DNA from: a virus
IMG/VR virus record: IMGVR_UViG_3300031576_001269
Coordinates: 1 to 22,973 of that record
Reading direction: 5' to 3' (one strand)
DNA length: 22,973 nt
Shown piece after piece: positions 14,909-22,387 of this stretch; the first letter of the stretch is position 1; each line of letters starts with the position of its first letter. The position numbers and the translations under genes are program-made. Under the pieces are notes generated by a model that ran no database searches, was not told where the DNA came from, and worked only from the letters and a program-made list of their open reading frames with translations.

Positions 14909-15111
14909 TCGAGGCGGCAGGGCGCTCCTCCCACGGGGCGACGTCGAGCGAGGAGAGGATCTGCAAACTGGCGGCCCTTCTCGCCGTCGGCCTCGTGCGT
15001 GTCCTGGCCAATCGTTGCCGTGGAGGGGCCCGGTGCGAGGACGTGGAAGGGATGAACCGCAACGAGCGCATCCCGCTCAAACGGAGGAGCCCACATGAAC
15101 GAGAACCATGA
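14905..15111 (+). CDS. Small protein of unknown function, 68 aa
   Basis: The ATG overlaps the preceding stop (ATGA), the coupling typical of this gene chain. The protein has a mildly hydrophobic helix (ICKLAALLAVGLVRVLAN, about 23-40) and a basic C terminus (IPLKRRSPHEREP). It is not hydrophobic enough to be a confident membrane segment. Its 3' end overlaps the next start by 17 nt. No family is recognised; support comes from context and frame. Confidence 0.5.
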   Translation: MIEAAGRSSHGATSSEERICKLAALLAVGLVRVLANRCRGGARCEDVEGMNRNERIPLKRRSPHEREP

Positions 15112-15511
15112 ACAGGGGAAGTTCGTGATCCAGGTCAGGCAAGACAGCGATCCTCTCGCCGTCGTGCTCACCCCCGTCGTCAGGACGGCCTGCGTACCTT
15201 GCGACGAGGTGCTCGCGGAGGGATACGACCCGCACAACAGTCCGCTGCGGCGCCCTGTCTGGTGGCGCGTGGAGCGCCGGGGCGACAGGAAGGTCTACTG
15301 CAGCGATTACATCGCCACCAGGGAAGAGATCCATGCCCACTTCGGCGAACGCACGGACTCACTTCTTCGACCTGATCAGCAACGCGCGCGCGTCACCATC
15401 GAGACGGAGCTCCCTGATAACGAAACGATGGAAGCGCTGATGAGCGCGACGAGGGCCTACCTTGCCGAGGGAGAAGAGGGGGCGTCCCCTGCGCCTCCGT
15501 CAGAGGGATGA
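15095..15511 (+). CDS. Hypothetical protein, 138 aa
   Basis: GGAGGAG lies 6 nt before the ATG. The protein begins MNENHEQGKFVIQVRQDSD and has a strand-rich middle with VVRTACVPCDEVL (a CxxC without partner), RRPVWWRVERRGDRKVYCSDYIA and an acidic C terminus. I do not recognise the family. The segment from PVWWRV to EEIHAHFGE reads like a compact alpha/beta fold. It is the last gene before the hairpin at 15545 and ends this transcription segment. Confidence 0.65.
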   Translation: MNENHEQGKFVIQVRQDSDPLAVVLTPVVRTACVPCDEVLAEGYDPHNSPLRRPVWWRVERRGDRKVYCSDYIATREEIHAHFGERTDSLLRPDQQRARVTIETELPDNETMEALMSATRAYLAEGEEGASPAPPSEG

Positions 15512-15544
15512 GGGGGCTCGCCGGCGCCGCACCGCCCGCTGCCG

Positions 15545-15575
15545 CCACAACCCCCGGACGTGTCGGGGGTTGTGG
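15545..15575 (+). terminator. Hairpin terminator candidate
   Basis: CCACAACCCCC (15545-15555) and GGGGGTTGTGG (15565-15575) are perfect 11-bp arms; the loop can add a short GAC/GTC pairing. It lies 33 nt after the stop of the 138-aa gene. There is no U-run directly after the stem, so it may need a factor or may only attenuate. The remaining DNA up to 15684 holds no gene. Confidence 0.5.
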
Positions 15576-15684
15576 GCTCGGAAGAATCTGCGCCTCTCCC
15601 TCTCTTTCGAGTGGATGTGTCTCCCCGAAGAGAGCGTGAATTGGTGTGCGGCCGAACTAACCAACGACCGGAGAGGAGACACTA

Positions 15685-16038
15685 ATGAGCACCAAGAAGA
15701 AGGCGGAGGCGAAGCCCGAGGGCGCTGCGCCGAGCGAGAAGCCGAGGCGTGTTCGCGGGCGGGCGCGTGCGGAGATCGCGGGGAAGGTGATCGAGGGCCC
15801 GGCGAGCGGGAAGCCGGCGGTGCTGACGCCTGGTACCAAATTGGTGAGGGAATACAAGGGCAAGAAGATCGTGGTGACTTGCATGGAGGGTGGTCGGTTC
15901 GAATACGACGGGCGGTTCTACACCAGCCTCAGCAAACTCGCCTGCGAGATCACCAAGTCGCATCTCTCGGGGCCGCGTTGGTTCGGATTGGTGAGGCCTG
16001 GTGGCCGGAAGCCCGGTCGCGCGAAGGGGAAGAAATGA
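15685..16038 (+). CDS. DUF2924-family protein
   Basis: The 117-aa protein has a Lys/Ala/Glu-rich N terminus (about 1-35) and a C-terminal DUF2924 core: LTPGTKLVREYKGKKIVVTCMEGGRFEYDGRFYTSLSKLACEITKSHLSGPRWFGL. In the family this reads L-x-PG-x-x-LVRE-(W/Y)-KG ... YRSLSxIAxxITG ... SGPxFFGL. DUF2924 genes are commonly found next to large serine recombinases in prophages and integrative elements, and one lies about 1.4 kb downstream here. Function is unknown; the basic surface suggests nucleic-acid contact, which is inference. GGAGAGGAG lies 6 nt before the ATG. Confidence 0.8.
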   Translation: MSTKKKAEAKPEGAAPSEKPRRVRGRARAEIAGKVIEGPASGKPAVLTPGTKLVREYKGKKIVVTCMEGGRFEYDGRFYTSLSKLACEITKSHLSGPRWFGLVRPGGRKPGRAKGKK

Positions 16039-16484
16039 ACGCGCCGATGACACGCGACGACGCGCTCGCGGAAGCCCGGAGTCTCCTCGGGCCGACCGCC
16101 CAGGTGATCGAGCGCCGGCACGCCTGGGGAACCGTCGGCTACATCGTCTCCCGGCGGAGGGGCGGGGAGACCGATGTGCTCGCCTACGGCACGAACCTGA
16201 AGGACATGCTCGCTCGCCTTCGGGCGGACCGGGAGCGGGCCCGGCAGGGACTCGCGCGGTTCGTCGAGGCCGTGGCGACCGTGGAGGCGATCGACGACGG
16301 GGCGACGATCACTCGGGTCTGGCGTGGGGTGACCTACACGGTCCGGCGGGCGGGGGACGGGTTCACGTGGAACGGGAGGCCGTACACGAGCCTGACGGCG
16401 GTGGCGCGTGCGATCACGGGGGCGAAGTCGATCAACGGGCGGGCGTGGTTCGGGGTGGCCGGCAGGAAGGAGGTGGCGCCGTGA
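16035..16484 (+). CDS. Second DUF2924-like protein with an extra N-terminal domain
   Basis: The ATG overlaps the stop of the previous gene (ATGA). The 149-aa protein has an alpha/beta N-terminal part (DALAEARSLLGPTAQVIERRHAWGTVGYIVSRR, then YGTNLKDMLARLRADRERARQ) and a C-terminal half that parallels the neighbour's core: GATITRVWRGVTYTV, FTWNGRPYTSLTAVARAIT and INGRAWFGV. The two genes are thus likely tandem paralogues of the DUF2924 fold, this one more diverged. Partnership in one complex is possible but only inferred. Confidence 0.7.
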   Translation: MNAPMTRDDALAEARSLLGPTAQVIERRHAWGTVGYIVSRRRGGETDVLAYGTNLKDMLARLRADRERARQGLARFVEAVATVEAIDDGATITRVWRGVTYTVRRAGDGFTWNGRPYTSLTAVARAITGAKSINGRAWFGVAGRKEVAP

Positions 16485-16708
16485 ACGCGGCCCGAGAGTA
16501 CCGGCGCGTCCAGGGGGACGTGCGGGCCATCATCGACCGCCTCCCCGCCGTGCTCAACGCCCACGTGGCCCGGCAGGAGGCGACCCCGCAGTACTGGAGC
16601 CACGTGGCGGATCTCAAGAAGGCGCGCGTCGACCTGCTCCACGTGGCCGCCTTTCTCGGCGACCTCGAAGCGAAGGAGCAGTTGCTCGGGGAAGGAGAGG
16701 GTCGATGA
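16481..16708 (+). CDS. Small helical protein of unknown function, 75 aa
   Basis: A GTG start overlaps the previous stop (GTGA), with AAGGAGGT 6 nt upstream. The product is almost wholly helical (REYRRVQGDVRAIIDRLPAVL, then VADLKKARVDLLHVAAFLGDLEAKEQL), which suggests a helical hairpin. No family is recognised. Its place inside the overlapping gene chain supports its being real. Confidence 0.6.
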   Translation: MNAAREYRRVQGDVRAIIDRLPAVLNAHVARQEATPQYWSHVADLKKARVDLLHVAAFLGDLEAKEQLLGEGEGR

Positions 16709-16929
16709 CCGACACACCGAGGGTCGAGCGCCCCGAGTGCGTAGAGGAGGAACATATCCTGTTCCTCGACGCGCTTCGGGAGAGCGGCGTCTGCAATATG
16801 TGGGGCGCGTCGGTCCCGCTGCTGGAGATGTATCCCGAACTCGGCCCCGCAAACGCTCGCGTGGTGCACGGCTACTGGATGCGCTCGTTTGGGGAGCGGC
16901 ATCCCAGGACAGAGGAGACGACGCGATGA
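16705..16929 (+). CDS. Small conserved-looking phage protein, 74 aa
   Basis: The ATG overlaps the previous stop (ATGA). The protein reads VEEEHILFLDALRESGVCNMWGASVPLLEMYP and ends with a YWMRSFGER motif. I have seen similar small phage proteins of the pattern 'LDxLRESGxxNM ... YWMxTFGER' but none has an assigned function. It is compact and probably cytoplasmic. It is linked to both neighbours by stop/start overlaps. Confidence 0.65.
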   Translation: MTDTPRVERPECVEEEHILFLDALRESGVCNMWGASVPLLEMYPELGPANARVVHGYWMRSFGERHPRTEETTR

Positions 16930-17138
16930 CAGCCAGGGATCTCGTGGGCGGGAGGATCGCGCAGGTGTTCGATGTTGAAGACGAAATCATCCTGGTGGTC
17001 GAGAAGGACGGGCGCGTGCTGCAGGCTGAGGTCTGGCGACCCGAAAAGAACGGTCCCATCTCGCTCTTCGTGAGCCTGATCCCGGGCGCAACCTCCGGGA
17101 ACCAGGTCCGACTCGCCGACAGGAGGCGCGTCCGATGA
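16926..17138 (+). CDS. Small beta-rich protein, 70 aa
   Basis: The ATG overlaps the previous stop (ATGA), with AGAGGAG upstream. The protein starts MTARDLVGGRIAQVFDVEDEIILVVEKDGRVLQAEV; the alternation of hydrophobic and charged residues suggests a small beta barrel. No family is recognised and no catalytic motif is visible. Confidence 0.55.
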   Translation: MTARDLVGGRIAQVFDVEDEIILVVEKDGRVLQAEVWRPEKNGPISLFVSLIPGATSGNQVRLADRRRVR

Positions 17139-17386
17139 CGCCCTACGAGGCCCTGATCGTCCAGGCCGCGGGCTGCCCCGAGGACCGGGCCGACGAGGTC
17201 GAGGAGGTAATGCGCGACGTGCTCGGCCACGGGACGCTCGACGGCCTCTCCCGCGCGGCGTTCGACCGGGAGGCGAGGAAGGCGTGGGCGCTCGTCCAGA
17301 AGGGCTGCCCGACCCACGCTGGCGTGAAGAAGGGCACGGTCCGGCTTCCCGAGGGCAGAGGGCGGCGGGCGAGGGGGCAGCGGTGA
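17135..17386 (+). CDS. Hypothetical protein, 83 aa
   Basis: The ATG overlaps the previous stop (ATGA) and follows an AGGAGG site. The protein is helical and acidic first (AAGCPEDRADEVEEVMRDVL), with LSRAAFDREARKAWALVQ near the middle, and very basic at the end. It is the last gene of the overlapping chain before the serine recombinase. No domain is recognised. Confidence 0.55.
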   Translation: MTPYEALIVQAAGCPEDRADEVEEVMRDVLGHGTLDGLSRAAFDREARKAWALVQKGCPTHAGVKKGTVRLPEGRGRRARGQR

Positions 17387-17414
17387 GCGGGCGGGGCACG
17401 GGGGGCGCGGCGTA

Positions 17415-18947
17415 GTGGCCACGGTCCTCGTCAACGGGCGGCGGAACGGGGGCGGCAACGGGTCGTCTGTGGCCGCTCCCACCGTCGTTCGGTGTGCCGT
17501 CTACTGCCGGCAGTCGGTCAGCGAGGGGAATGGCGAGTCCGCGAGCATCTCGGTCCAGCGGGAGGCCTGCGAGGCGTTCATCGTCGCCCACAAGGCCGAA
17601 GGCTGGCTCAACGTGTCCGACACCTACTCCGACCAGGGGATCAGCGGTGCCACCCTCCAGCGGCCCGGGATGCAGCGGCTCCTCGCCGACATCGAGGCGG
17701 ACCGCGTGGACGCGATCGTCACGTACAAGTTGGACCGCGTGTCGAGGAACCTCGCCGACTTCGCGGCCCTCGTGGCCATGCTGGAGCGCCGCGGGATCCG
17801 GCTCGTCTCCGTCACGCAGTCGTTCGACACGAAGTCGGCGGTCGGGCGGCTCACACTCGGGATCCTGATGTCGTTCTCGGAGTTCGAGAGGAGCCTCGTG
17901 AGCGAGCGGACGCGGGACGCGGTGGTCTCCGCGAGGAAGAAGGGCCGGTGGACGGGCGGGGTGACGCCCTGGGGGTACACGCTCGTGTCCGGGAAGTTGA
18001 TCCCCGACCCCGTCGAGGCTCAGCGCGTAAAGGAAACTTTCGCTCTGTACCTTCAGCACGAGAGCCTCATCGACGTGGCCGAGGCCCTCAACGCCCGTGG
18101 CTGGAAAACGAAGGTCACGGGGACTCGGGATGGCGGGACACGGGGCGGGGTCGCGTGGTCGAAGTCGAGCGTCCACCGCGTGCTCTCGAACCCCGTCTAC
18201 GTCGGGCGCGTGGTGGTCGACGGCGCGGCCTTCAAGTCCGAGTCCCCGGCGATCGTCGACCGGGCCACGTGGACCGCCGTGCAGGAGCGGTTGGAGCAGA
18301 ACGGCGGGGAGCACACCCGGGCGGCGAGGTACGAGAGCGGGGCGTTGCTCCGAGGGCTGCTCTACTGCGGCTCCTGTGGCTCCGCGATGTCGCCAAGTTG
18401 CGCGAGGAAGGGGCCGAGGGTGTATCGATATTACCGGTGCTCCCGAGCCCTCAAGCAGGGCCGCGCCGCGTGCCCCTCCCGCCACGTCTCCGCCCCCGCC
18501 ATCGAGGCCCAGGTCGTCGCGGAGATCGCGAAACGGGCGAACGACCCGGCCGTGGTCGAAGCCATCACGCTCGCCGCCAAGGAGCAACTCGCCGAGAAGC
18601 GCCGGGGGCTCAACGCGGAGAAGCGGGCCATCGACCGGGCCATCCGGGATGCAGCCAAGGAACGGGCCGAGACGACCCACGATCGCATGCCCGCTCTGGA
18701 CCGCCGTGTCAGCGAGCACGAGGCGCGCCTGGCCGCGATCAAGCAGGAGGCCGCCTCCCTGGCCGCCATGGAGGTCGACCCGGAGCAGGTCGCCCGGACC
18801 GTGGCCGACTTCCCGACCGTATGGGGCGCTCTCCTACCACGCGAGCGCCGCCGTGTCTCTGAGATCTTGATCGCCCGCGTTGTCGTCGACGGGAGCCCTG
18901 GCTGTCCAGCCGTCACTCTCCGCGAGGTCATCCCAGCTAGCGCGTGA
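17415..18947 (+). CDS. Large serine recombinase
   Basis: The 510-aa protein has the resolvase catalytic domain (about 25-175) with the nucleophile Ser34 in YCRQS, the ISVQ(R) and YSDQGISG motifs, and YKLDRVSRN near 104-112. The recombinase domain follows (about 185-300; ARKKGRWTGGVTPWGY, then VHRVLSNPVYVGRV). Next come a zinc ribbon (Cys318, Cys321, Cys342, Cys353) and a coiled coil (about 385-450). This is the layout of serine integrases that join attP and attB. The start is a GTG with no strong ribosome site. The stop overlaps the next gene's GTG (GTGA). It could be the integrase of the present element or of a smaller one nested in it; no att site could be identified. Confidence 0.93.
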   Translation: MATVLVNGRRNGGGNGSSVAAPTVVRCAVYCRQSVSEGNGESASISVQREACEAFIVAHKAEGWLNVSDTYSDQGISGATLQRPGMQRLLADIEADRVDAIVTYKLDRVSRNLADFAALVAMLERRGIRLVSVTQSFDTKSAVGRLTLGILMSFSEFERSLVSERTRDAVVSARKKGRWTGGVTPWGYTLVSGKLIPDPVEAQRVKETFALYLQHESLIDVAEALNARGWKTKVTGTRDGGTRGGVAWSKSSVHRVLSNPVYVGRVVVDGAAFKSESPAIVDRATWTAVQERLEQNGGEHTRAARYESGALLRGLLYCGSCGSAMSPSCARKGPRVYRYYRCSRALKQGRAACPSRHVSAPAIEAQVVAEIAKRANDPAVVEAITLAAKEQLAEKRRGLNAEKRAIDRAIRDAAKERAETTHDRMPALDRRVSEHEARLAAIKQEAASLAAMEVDPEQVARTVADFPTVWGALLPRERRRVSEILIARVVVDGSPGCPAVTLREVIPASA

Positions 18948-20647
18948 CCATCCCCATGGCCCCCGACACGCCTTTCCGCCTCTACTCCTCCGGCGTGGTA
19001 AGATCGGCCTTCGGACCCATCTACAACCGCGAGGGCCACTTGGCCGAAAACCTCCTCTTCTACGGCGACAACCTCGACGTCCTCCGTCGGCACATCAAGG
19101 ACGAAACGGTCGACCTCGTCTACCTGGACCCGCCGTTCAAGAGCAACCAGGACTATAACGTGCTGTTCGCCGAGCAGAACGGGTCGCGCTCGGCCGCGCA
19201 GTTCGAGGCGTTCGAGGACACGTGGAGGTGGGATCAGGGAGCAGAAGCAGCGTACCAGGAAGTCGTGGAGGCTGGGGGACCTGTCTCCGCTGCGATGCAG
19301 GCATTTCGACTGTTCCTGGGCGAGAGCGACATGATGGCGTACCTGGCCATGATGGCCCCTCGTCTGGTGGAGCTTCGCCGGGTGCTGAGGACGTCCGGAT
19401 CGATCTACCTTCATTGTGATCCAACCGCATCTCACTACCTGAAAGTTTTGATGGACGCTGTCTTCGGGCCCCCCGCATTCAGGAACGAGCTCGTCTGGAA
19501 GCGGACGCCCTTCTCGGGGAGCAGCAAGGCCCGGGCGCGGCAGTACCCTCGGTCGCACGACGTGATCCTCTTCTACTCTCGTGGGGATGACTGGACGTGG
19601 TCTCCTCCAACTCGCCCCTATTCCGATGAGTATCGCGCTCGCTTCAAGTGGGATGATAGCGATGGTCGCGGACCCTACAGGAAGACTCTGCTCAAGACCT
19701 TCTCCAAGGAGACGTTCGATCGACTGAAGGCCGACAACAGGCTCATCGCTCCTCAGAGGACGGGCGCCAAATGGTCATACAAGCAGTATCTCTCTGAAAG
19801 CTCCGGGACTACCCAGATCGATGACACCTGGATGGATGTGAATGCCATCAACCCGGTTGCCAAAGAGCGCCTCGGATACCCTACGCAAAAGCCCGAGGCT
19901 CTACTCGAACGCATCATCACGGCGAGCAGCAACGAGGGCGATACCGTCCTCGACCCCTTCTGCGGCTGCGGGACCGCCGTGGCCGTCGCTCAGCGCCTTA
20001 ACCGCCGCTGGATCGGGATCGACGTCACTCACCTGGCAGTCACGCTCATCAAGAGCCGCCTGCGCGACACCTTCGGGGACGGCGTGTCGTACAAGGTGAT
20101 CGGCGAGCCGGTCTCCATCCCCGATGCCGCAGAACTCGCTGAAGATGATCCCTACCAGTTCCAGTGGTGGGCCCTCGGCTTGGTCGGGGCGCGTCCTGTC
20201 GAGCAGAAGAAGGGCGCGGACAAGGGCATCGATGGCCGGCTCTACTTTCACGACGAGTCTGCGACCGGAGGCAAGACGAAGCAGATCATCCTGTCGGTGA
20301 AAGCCGGGAACCTCACAGCCAACCACGTCCGAGATCTCCGAGGGGTGATCGAGCGGGAGAAAGCCGAGATCGGTGTTCTCATGTCGATGGAGGAGCCGAC
20401 TCAGCCGATGCGGAAGGAGGCCGCCACCGCGGGCTTCTACTCCTCTCCATGGAACACGAAGCATCCGCGGATTCAGCTTCTTACCGTGGCTGAACTCCTC
20501 GACGGTCGAGGGATCGACTATCCATCGCGCCAGGGCAACGTGACGTTCAAGAAGGCCGCCCGGGTCAAGGAGAAGGCGAAGGAGCAGCTGACGCTCGTGG
20601 CGGAGGGCGACTCAGACTACCGGCCACGACGGAAGCGTCCCCGATGA
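18944..20647 (+). CDS. DNA methyltransferase fused to a restriction-endonuclease-like domain
   Basis: The 567-aa protein starts at a GTG overlapping the recombinase stop (GTGA). Residues about 35-370 form a beta-class N4/N6 amino-methyltransferase: LVYLDPPFKSN (DPPF 62-65), YPTQKPEALLERI and then the SAM motif DPFCGCGT (337-344). Residues about 400-525 add an endonuclease-like fold: DPYQFQWWALGLVGA, GADKGIDG with Asp430, then IILSVKAG with Lys453, giving the D...(S)xK active-site layout of Mrr-like nucleases, and a final IQLLTVAELLDG. A single chain able both to methylate and to cut is therefore possible. The middle of the gene is less GC-rich than the recombinase gene. Whether the nuclease part is active is not known. 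Confidence 0.88.
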   Translation: MTIPMAPDTPFRLYSSGVVRSAFGPIYNREGHLAENLLFYGDNLDVLRRHIKDETVDLVYLDPPFKSNQDYNVLFAEQNGSRSAAQFEAFEDTWRWDQGAEAAYQEVVEAGGPVSAAMQAFRLFLGESDMMAYLAMMAPRLVELRRVLRTSGSIYLHCDPTASHYLKVLMDAVFGPPAFRNELVWKRTPFSGSSKARARQYPRSHDVILFYSRGDDWTWSPPTRPYSDEYRARFKWDDSDGRGPYRKTLLKTFSKETFDRLKADNRLIAPQRTGAKWSYKQYLSESSGTTQIDDTWMDVNAINPVAKERLGYPTQKPEALLERIITASSNEGDTVLDPFCGCGTAVAVAQRLNRRWIGIDVTHLAVTLIKSRLRDTFGDGVSYKVIGEPVSIPDAAELAEDDPYQFQWWALGLVGARPVEQKKGADKGIDGRLYFHDESATGGKTKQIILSVKAGNLTANHVRDLRGVIEREKAEIGVLMSMEEPTQPMRKEAATAGFYSSPWNTKHPRIQLLTVAELLDGRGIDYPSRQGNVTFKKAARVKEKAKEQLTLVAEGDSDYRPRRKRPR

Positions 20648-20725
20648 TGCAGAGGGGCCAGGAGCCTGCCGTCGCCTGTGTGTACGTTGGCTCTCCAGTG
20701 AACTAGCACGATTGCCGGGCGGCCC

Positions 20726-21301
20726 ATGATCCTCGATCCCCTTCTGAATGCAGCGACGACGATCGCGAGGTTCCTGGCCAGCCTACTGGGACTTTCCCGA
20801 GAGATCCGGCAGGGGACAACCGATCGTGGCAGGCACGGGGTTCCCGCCACGCCTGGTGCGCGCATTCTCGCAGAGAGGTCGCGCCCTCTGGAGCTGGAAC
20901 TTTTGCTCATCTCCTTCGACATCAGTCTCAACCGGACTCCCCCCGAGATCGGAGTTTGGTTCCACGCCGTCAACTATTTGAGGCGCCCGCTTACGATCAC
21001 GTCCTTGCAAGTGACCCAGTTCAAGCTGTCCGGGTGCCCCGCGCTGGAGAACATCGGCCTGCCATCGGAGATCCAGATTCCCGCTCGTCGCTCGCGTCTC
21101 GTCTACTGCAGGCGGGCGCTCGCCGACTCTGAGGCCAGGGTCTTTGCCAACGCTCGGCGTGATGACCGACTGAATGCCTCCGTGAACCTCGCCTGCACGG
21201 CCCGGATCGGTTCCAAGTTCATCACCTATGGTCCACTCGTGGGCCAGGGCGTGAACGGTTGGATCGAGGGACTGCTGGCGCCCTCAGCGGGCACACGGTA
21301 G
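20726..21301 (+). CDS. Hypothetical protein with N-terminal hydrophobic helix, 191 aa
   Basis: The ATG at 20726 has no good Shine-Dalgarno site. The first ~22 residues (ILDPLLNAATTIARFLASLLGL) could be an amphipathic or membrane-inserted helix. From about 60 on the protein is strand-rich (LELELLLISFDISL, IGVWFHAVNYLRRPLTITSLQVTQF, EIQIPARRSRLVYCRR), suggesting an immunoglobulin-like sandwich. No family is recognised. It stands alone between the methyltransferase gene and a zinc-ribbon gene, in the accessory part of the window. Confidence 0.6.
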   Translation: MILDPLLNAATTIARFLASLLGLSREIRQGTTDRGRHGVPATPGARILAERSRPLELELLLISFDISLNRTPPEIGVWFHAVNYLRRPLTITSLQVTQFKLSGCPALENIGLPSEIQIPARRSRLVYCRRALADSEARVFANARRDDRLNASVNLACTARIGSKFITYGPLVGQGVNGWIEGLLAPSAGTR

Positions 21302-21359
21302 GACGTTCGCGACAGCACGTGATGGCCGGTTGCCGGAGTGCTTTGAGGGTGGCGGAGGA

Positions 21360-21599
21360 ATGACGAAGAGAATTCCGAAGCCGATTCCCTGGGAGAGATT
21401 CCCGCTCGACGCTCGACTCGCGTGGATGAGACTCTCGCCCGATAGAGAGAGCGAAATTCTTTCCGCAGTTTGGTGCGAGGCGTGCGGCAACATGTCGAGC
21501 ATGACCGTGGACGGTGGCCGGCTCGAAGGGAAGATGCTCACCCTCGAGGGGCGTTGCGACCGTTGCGGAGCCTCCCTCATCCGTCCGGTCCAAGAGTAG
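21360..21599 (+). CDS. Small zinc-ribbon protein, 79 aa
   Basis: The protein has two CxxC knuckles, CEACG and CDRCG, about 26 residues apart, separated by strands (MSSMTVDGGRLEGKMLTLEGR). This is the layout of a zinc ribbon. The N terminus is basic and Pro-rich (TKRIPKPIPWERFPLDARL). GGAGG lies very close to the ATG at 21360, so an upstream in-frame start (TTG at 21330) cannot be excluded. Zinc ribbons of this size serve as nucleic-acid or protein adaptors; no more specific role can be given. Confidence 0.65.
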   Translation: MTKRIPKPIPWERFPLDARLAWMRLSPDRESEILSAVWCEACGNMSSMTVDGGRLEGKMLTLEGRCDRCGASLIRPVQE

Positions 21600-21603
21600 G
21601 CGC

Positions 21604-21711
21604 GTGGGCAGAGGGTATCCGTGGAGCCTCGGCGGCAACATCTTCGCGGGCGCCCCCACCCCCACGACGTCCACGTCCTGGGGGGAGGTGAAAGGCAAGA
21701 GCGGAAGGTGA
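21604..21711 (+). CDS. Doubtful 35-aa ORF
   Basis: A GTG four bases after the zinc-ribbon stop opens 35 codons ending in STSWGEVKGKSGR, in the same direction as its neighbours. The ribosome site is weak. The remaining DNA to 21763 contains only the -10 box of the next gene. It may simply be read-through sequence. Confidence 0.15.
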   Translation: MGRGYPWSLGGNIFAGAPTPTTSTSWGEVKGKSGR

Positions 21712-21750
21712 TACGTCTCGTCGCTTCATCGCCGGCGAGCCCCGCTGCGA

Positions 21751-21756
21751 TATACT
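21751..21756 (+). promoter_or_regulatory. Candidate -10 box giving a leaderless transcript
   Basis: TATACT ends 7 nt before the GTG start at 21764, so transcription would begin at or next to the start codon. No Shine-Dalgarno site is present, which agrees with a leaderless mRNA. The -35 region is poor (near ATCGCC). Confidence 0.45.
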
Positions 21757-21763
21757 CCCTCCC

Positions 21764-22387
21764 GTGACGAGGAATCGGACACTGCGCGGTCAGGGCCTGA
21801 CGTGGGCGCCCACCCGGTCCTCTGCGGCTTCGGACCGATCGACGAGCCCGATCTATCAGCTGAAGGTCACGCTTGCCAACATCCGGCCTCCGATCTGGCG
21901 AAGGCTCCAGGTCCGCGGGGACATCTCCCTCTTCCGGCTTCACGAGATCCTCCAGCGGGCCATGCCGTGGACCGACTCCCACATGCACCAGTTCATCGTC
22001 GGGAGGACGTACTACGGCCGGGCGGATAGCCAGCTGCGTATGGAGATCCTGAGCGACAGGTCGAACACGCTCGCGGAGGTCGCCCCGGCGCCAAGGAGGC
22101 GGTTCATCTACGAGTACGACTTCGGGGACTCCTGGGAGCACGAGATCGTCGTCGAGAAGATCTTGCCGTCCGATGCTCCGGCCAGGTGCCCCGAGTGCCT
22201 GGCTGGCGAGCGCGCCTGTCCGCCCGACGACTGCGGAGGCTTCCCGGGCTACGAGCATCTCCTCAAGGTGCTGGGCGACTCGAAGCATCCCGATCACGAA
22301 GAGATGAGGGAATGGCTCGGCCGCCTCTTTGACCCCGAGGCGTTCGACCTCGTGTCCGTAAACCGAAGGCTCGGCAGGCTCCGATGA
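21764..22387 (+). CDS. Plasmid pRiA4b ORF-3 family protein
   Basis: The 207-aa protein has all the family landmarks: YQLKVTLANIRPPIWRRLQV (about 31-50), LHEILQRAMPWTDSHMHQF, FIYEYDFGDSWEHEI, a Cys-containing CPECLAGERACPPDDCGGFPGYEHLL and a final EWLGRLFDPEAFDL. The family is widespread in bacteria and mobile DNA; its function is unknown. The first 30 residues are a basic, disordered extension not usual for the family; the GTG start is kept because of the TATACT box just upstream. The next gene overlaps its stop (ATGA). Confidence 0.88.
   Translation: MTRNRTLRGQGLTWAPTRSSAASDRSTSPIYQLKVTLANIRPPIWRRLQVRGDISLFRLHEILQRAMPWTDSHMHQFIVGRTYYGRADSQLRMEILSDRSNTLAEVAPAPRRRFIYEYDFGDSWEHEIVVEKILPSDAPARCPECLAGERACPPDDCGGFPGYEHLLKVLGDSKHPDHEEMREWLGRLFDPEAFDLVSVNRRLGRLR

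Noticed and set aside
16872-18719. 615-aa minus-strand frame opposite the serine recombinase
   Set aside because: The opposite strand codes a clear serine recombinase; this frame is low-complexity.
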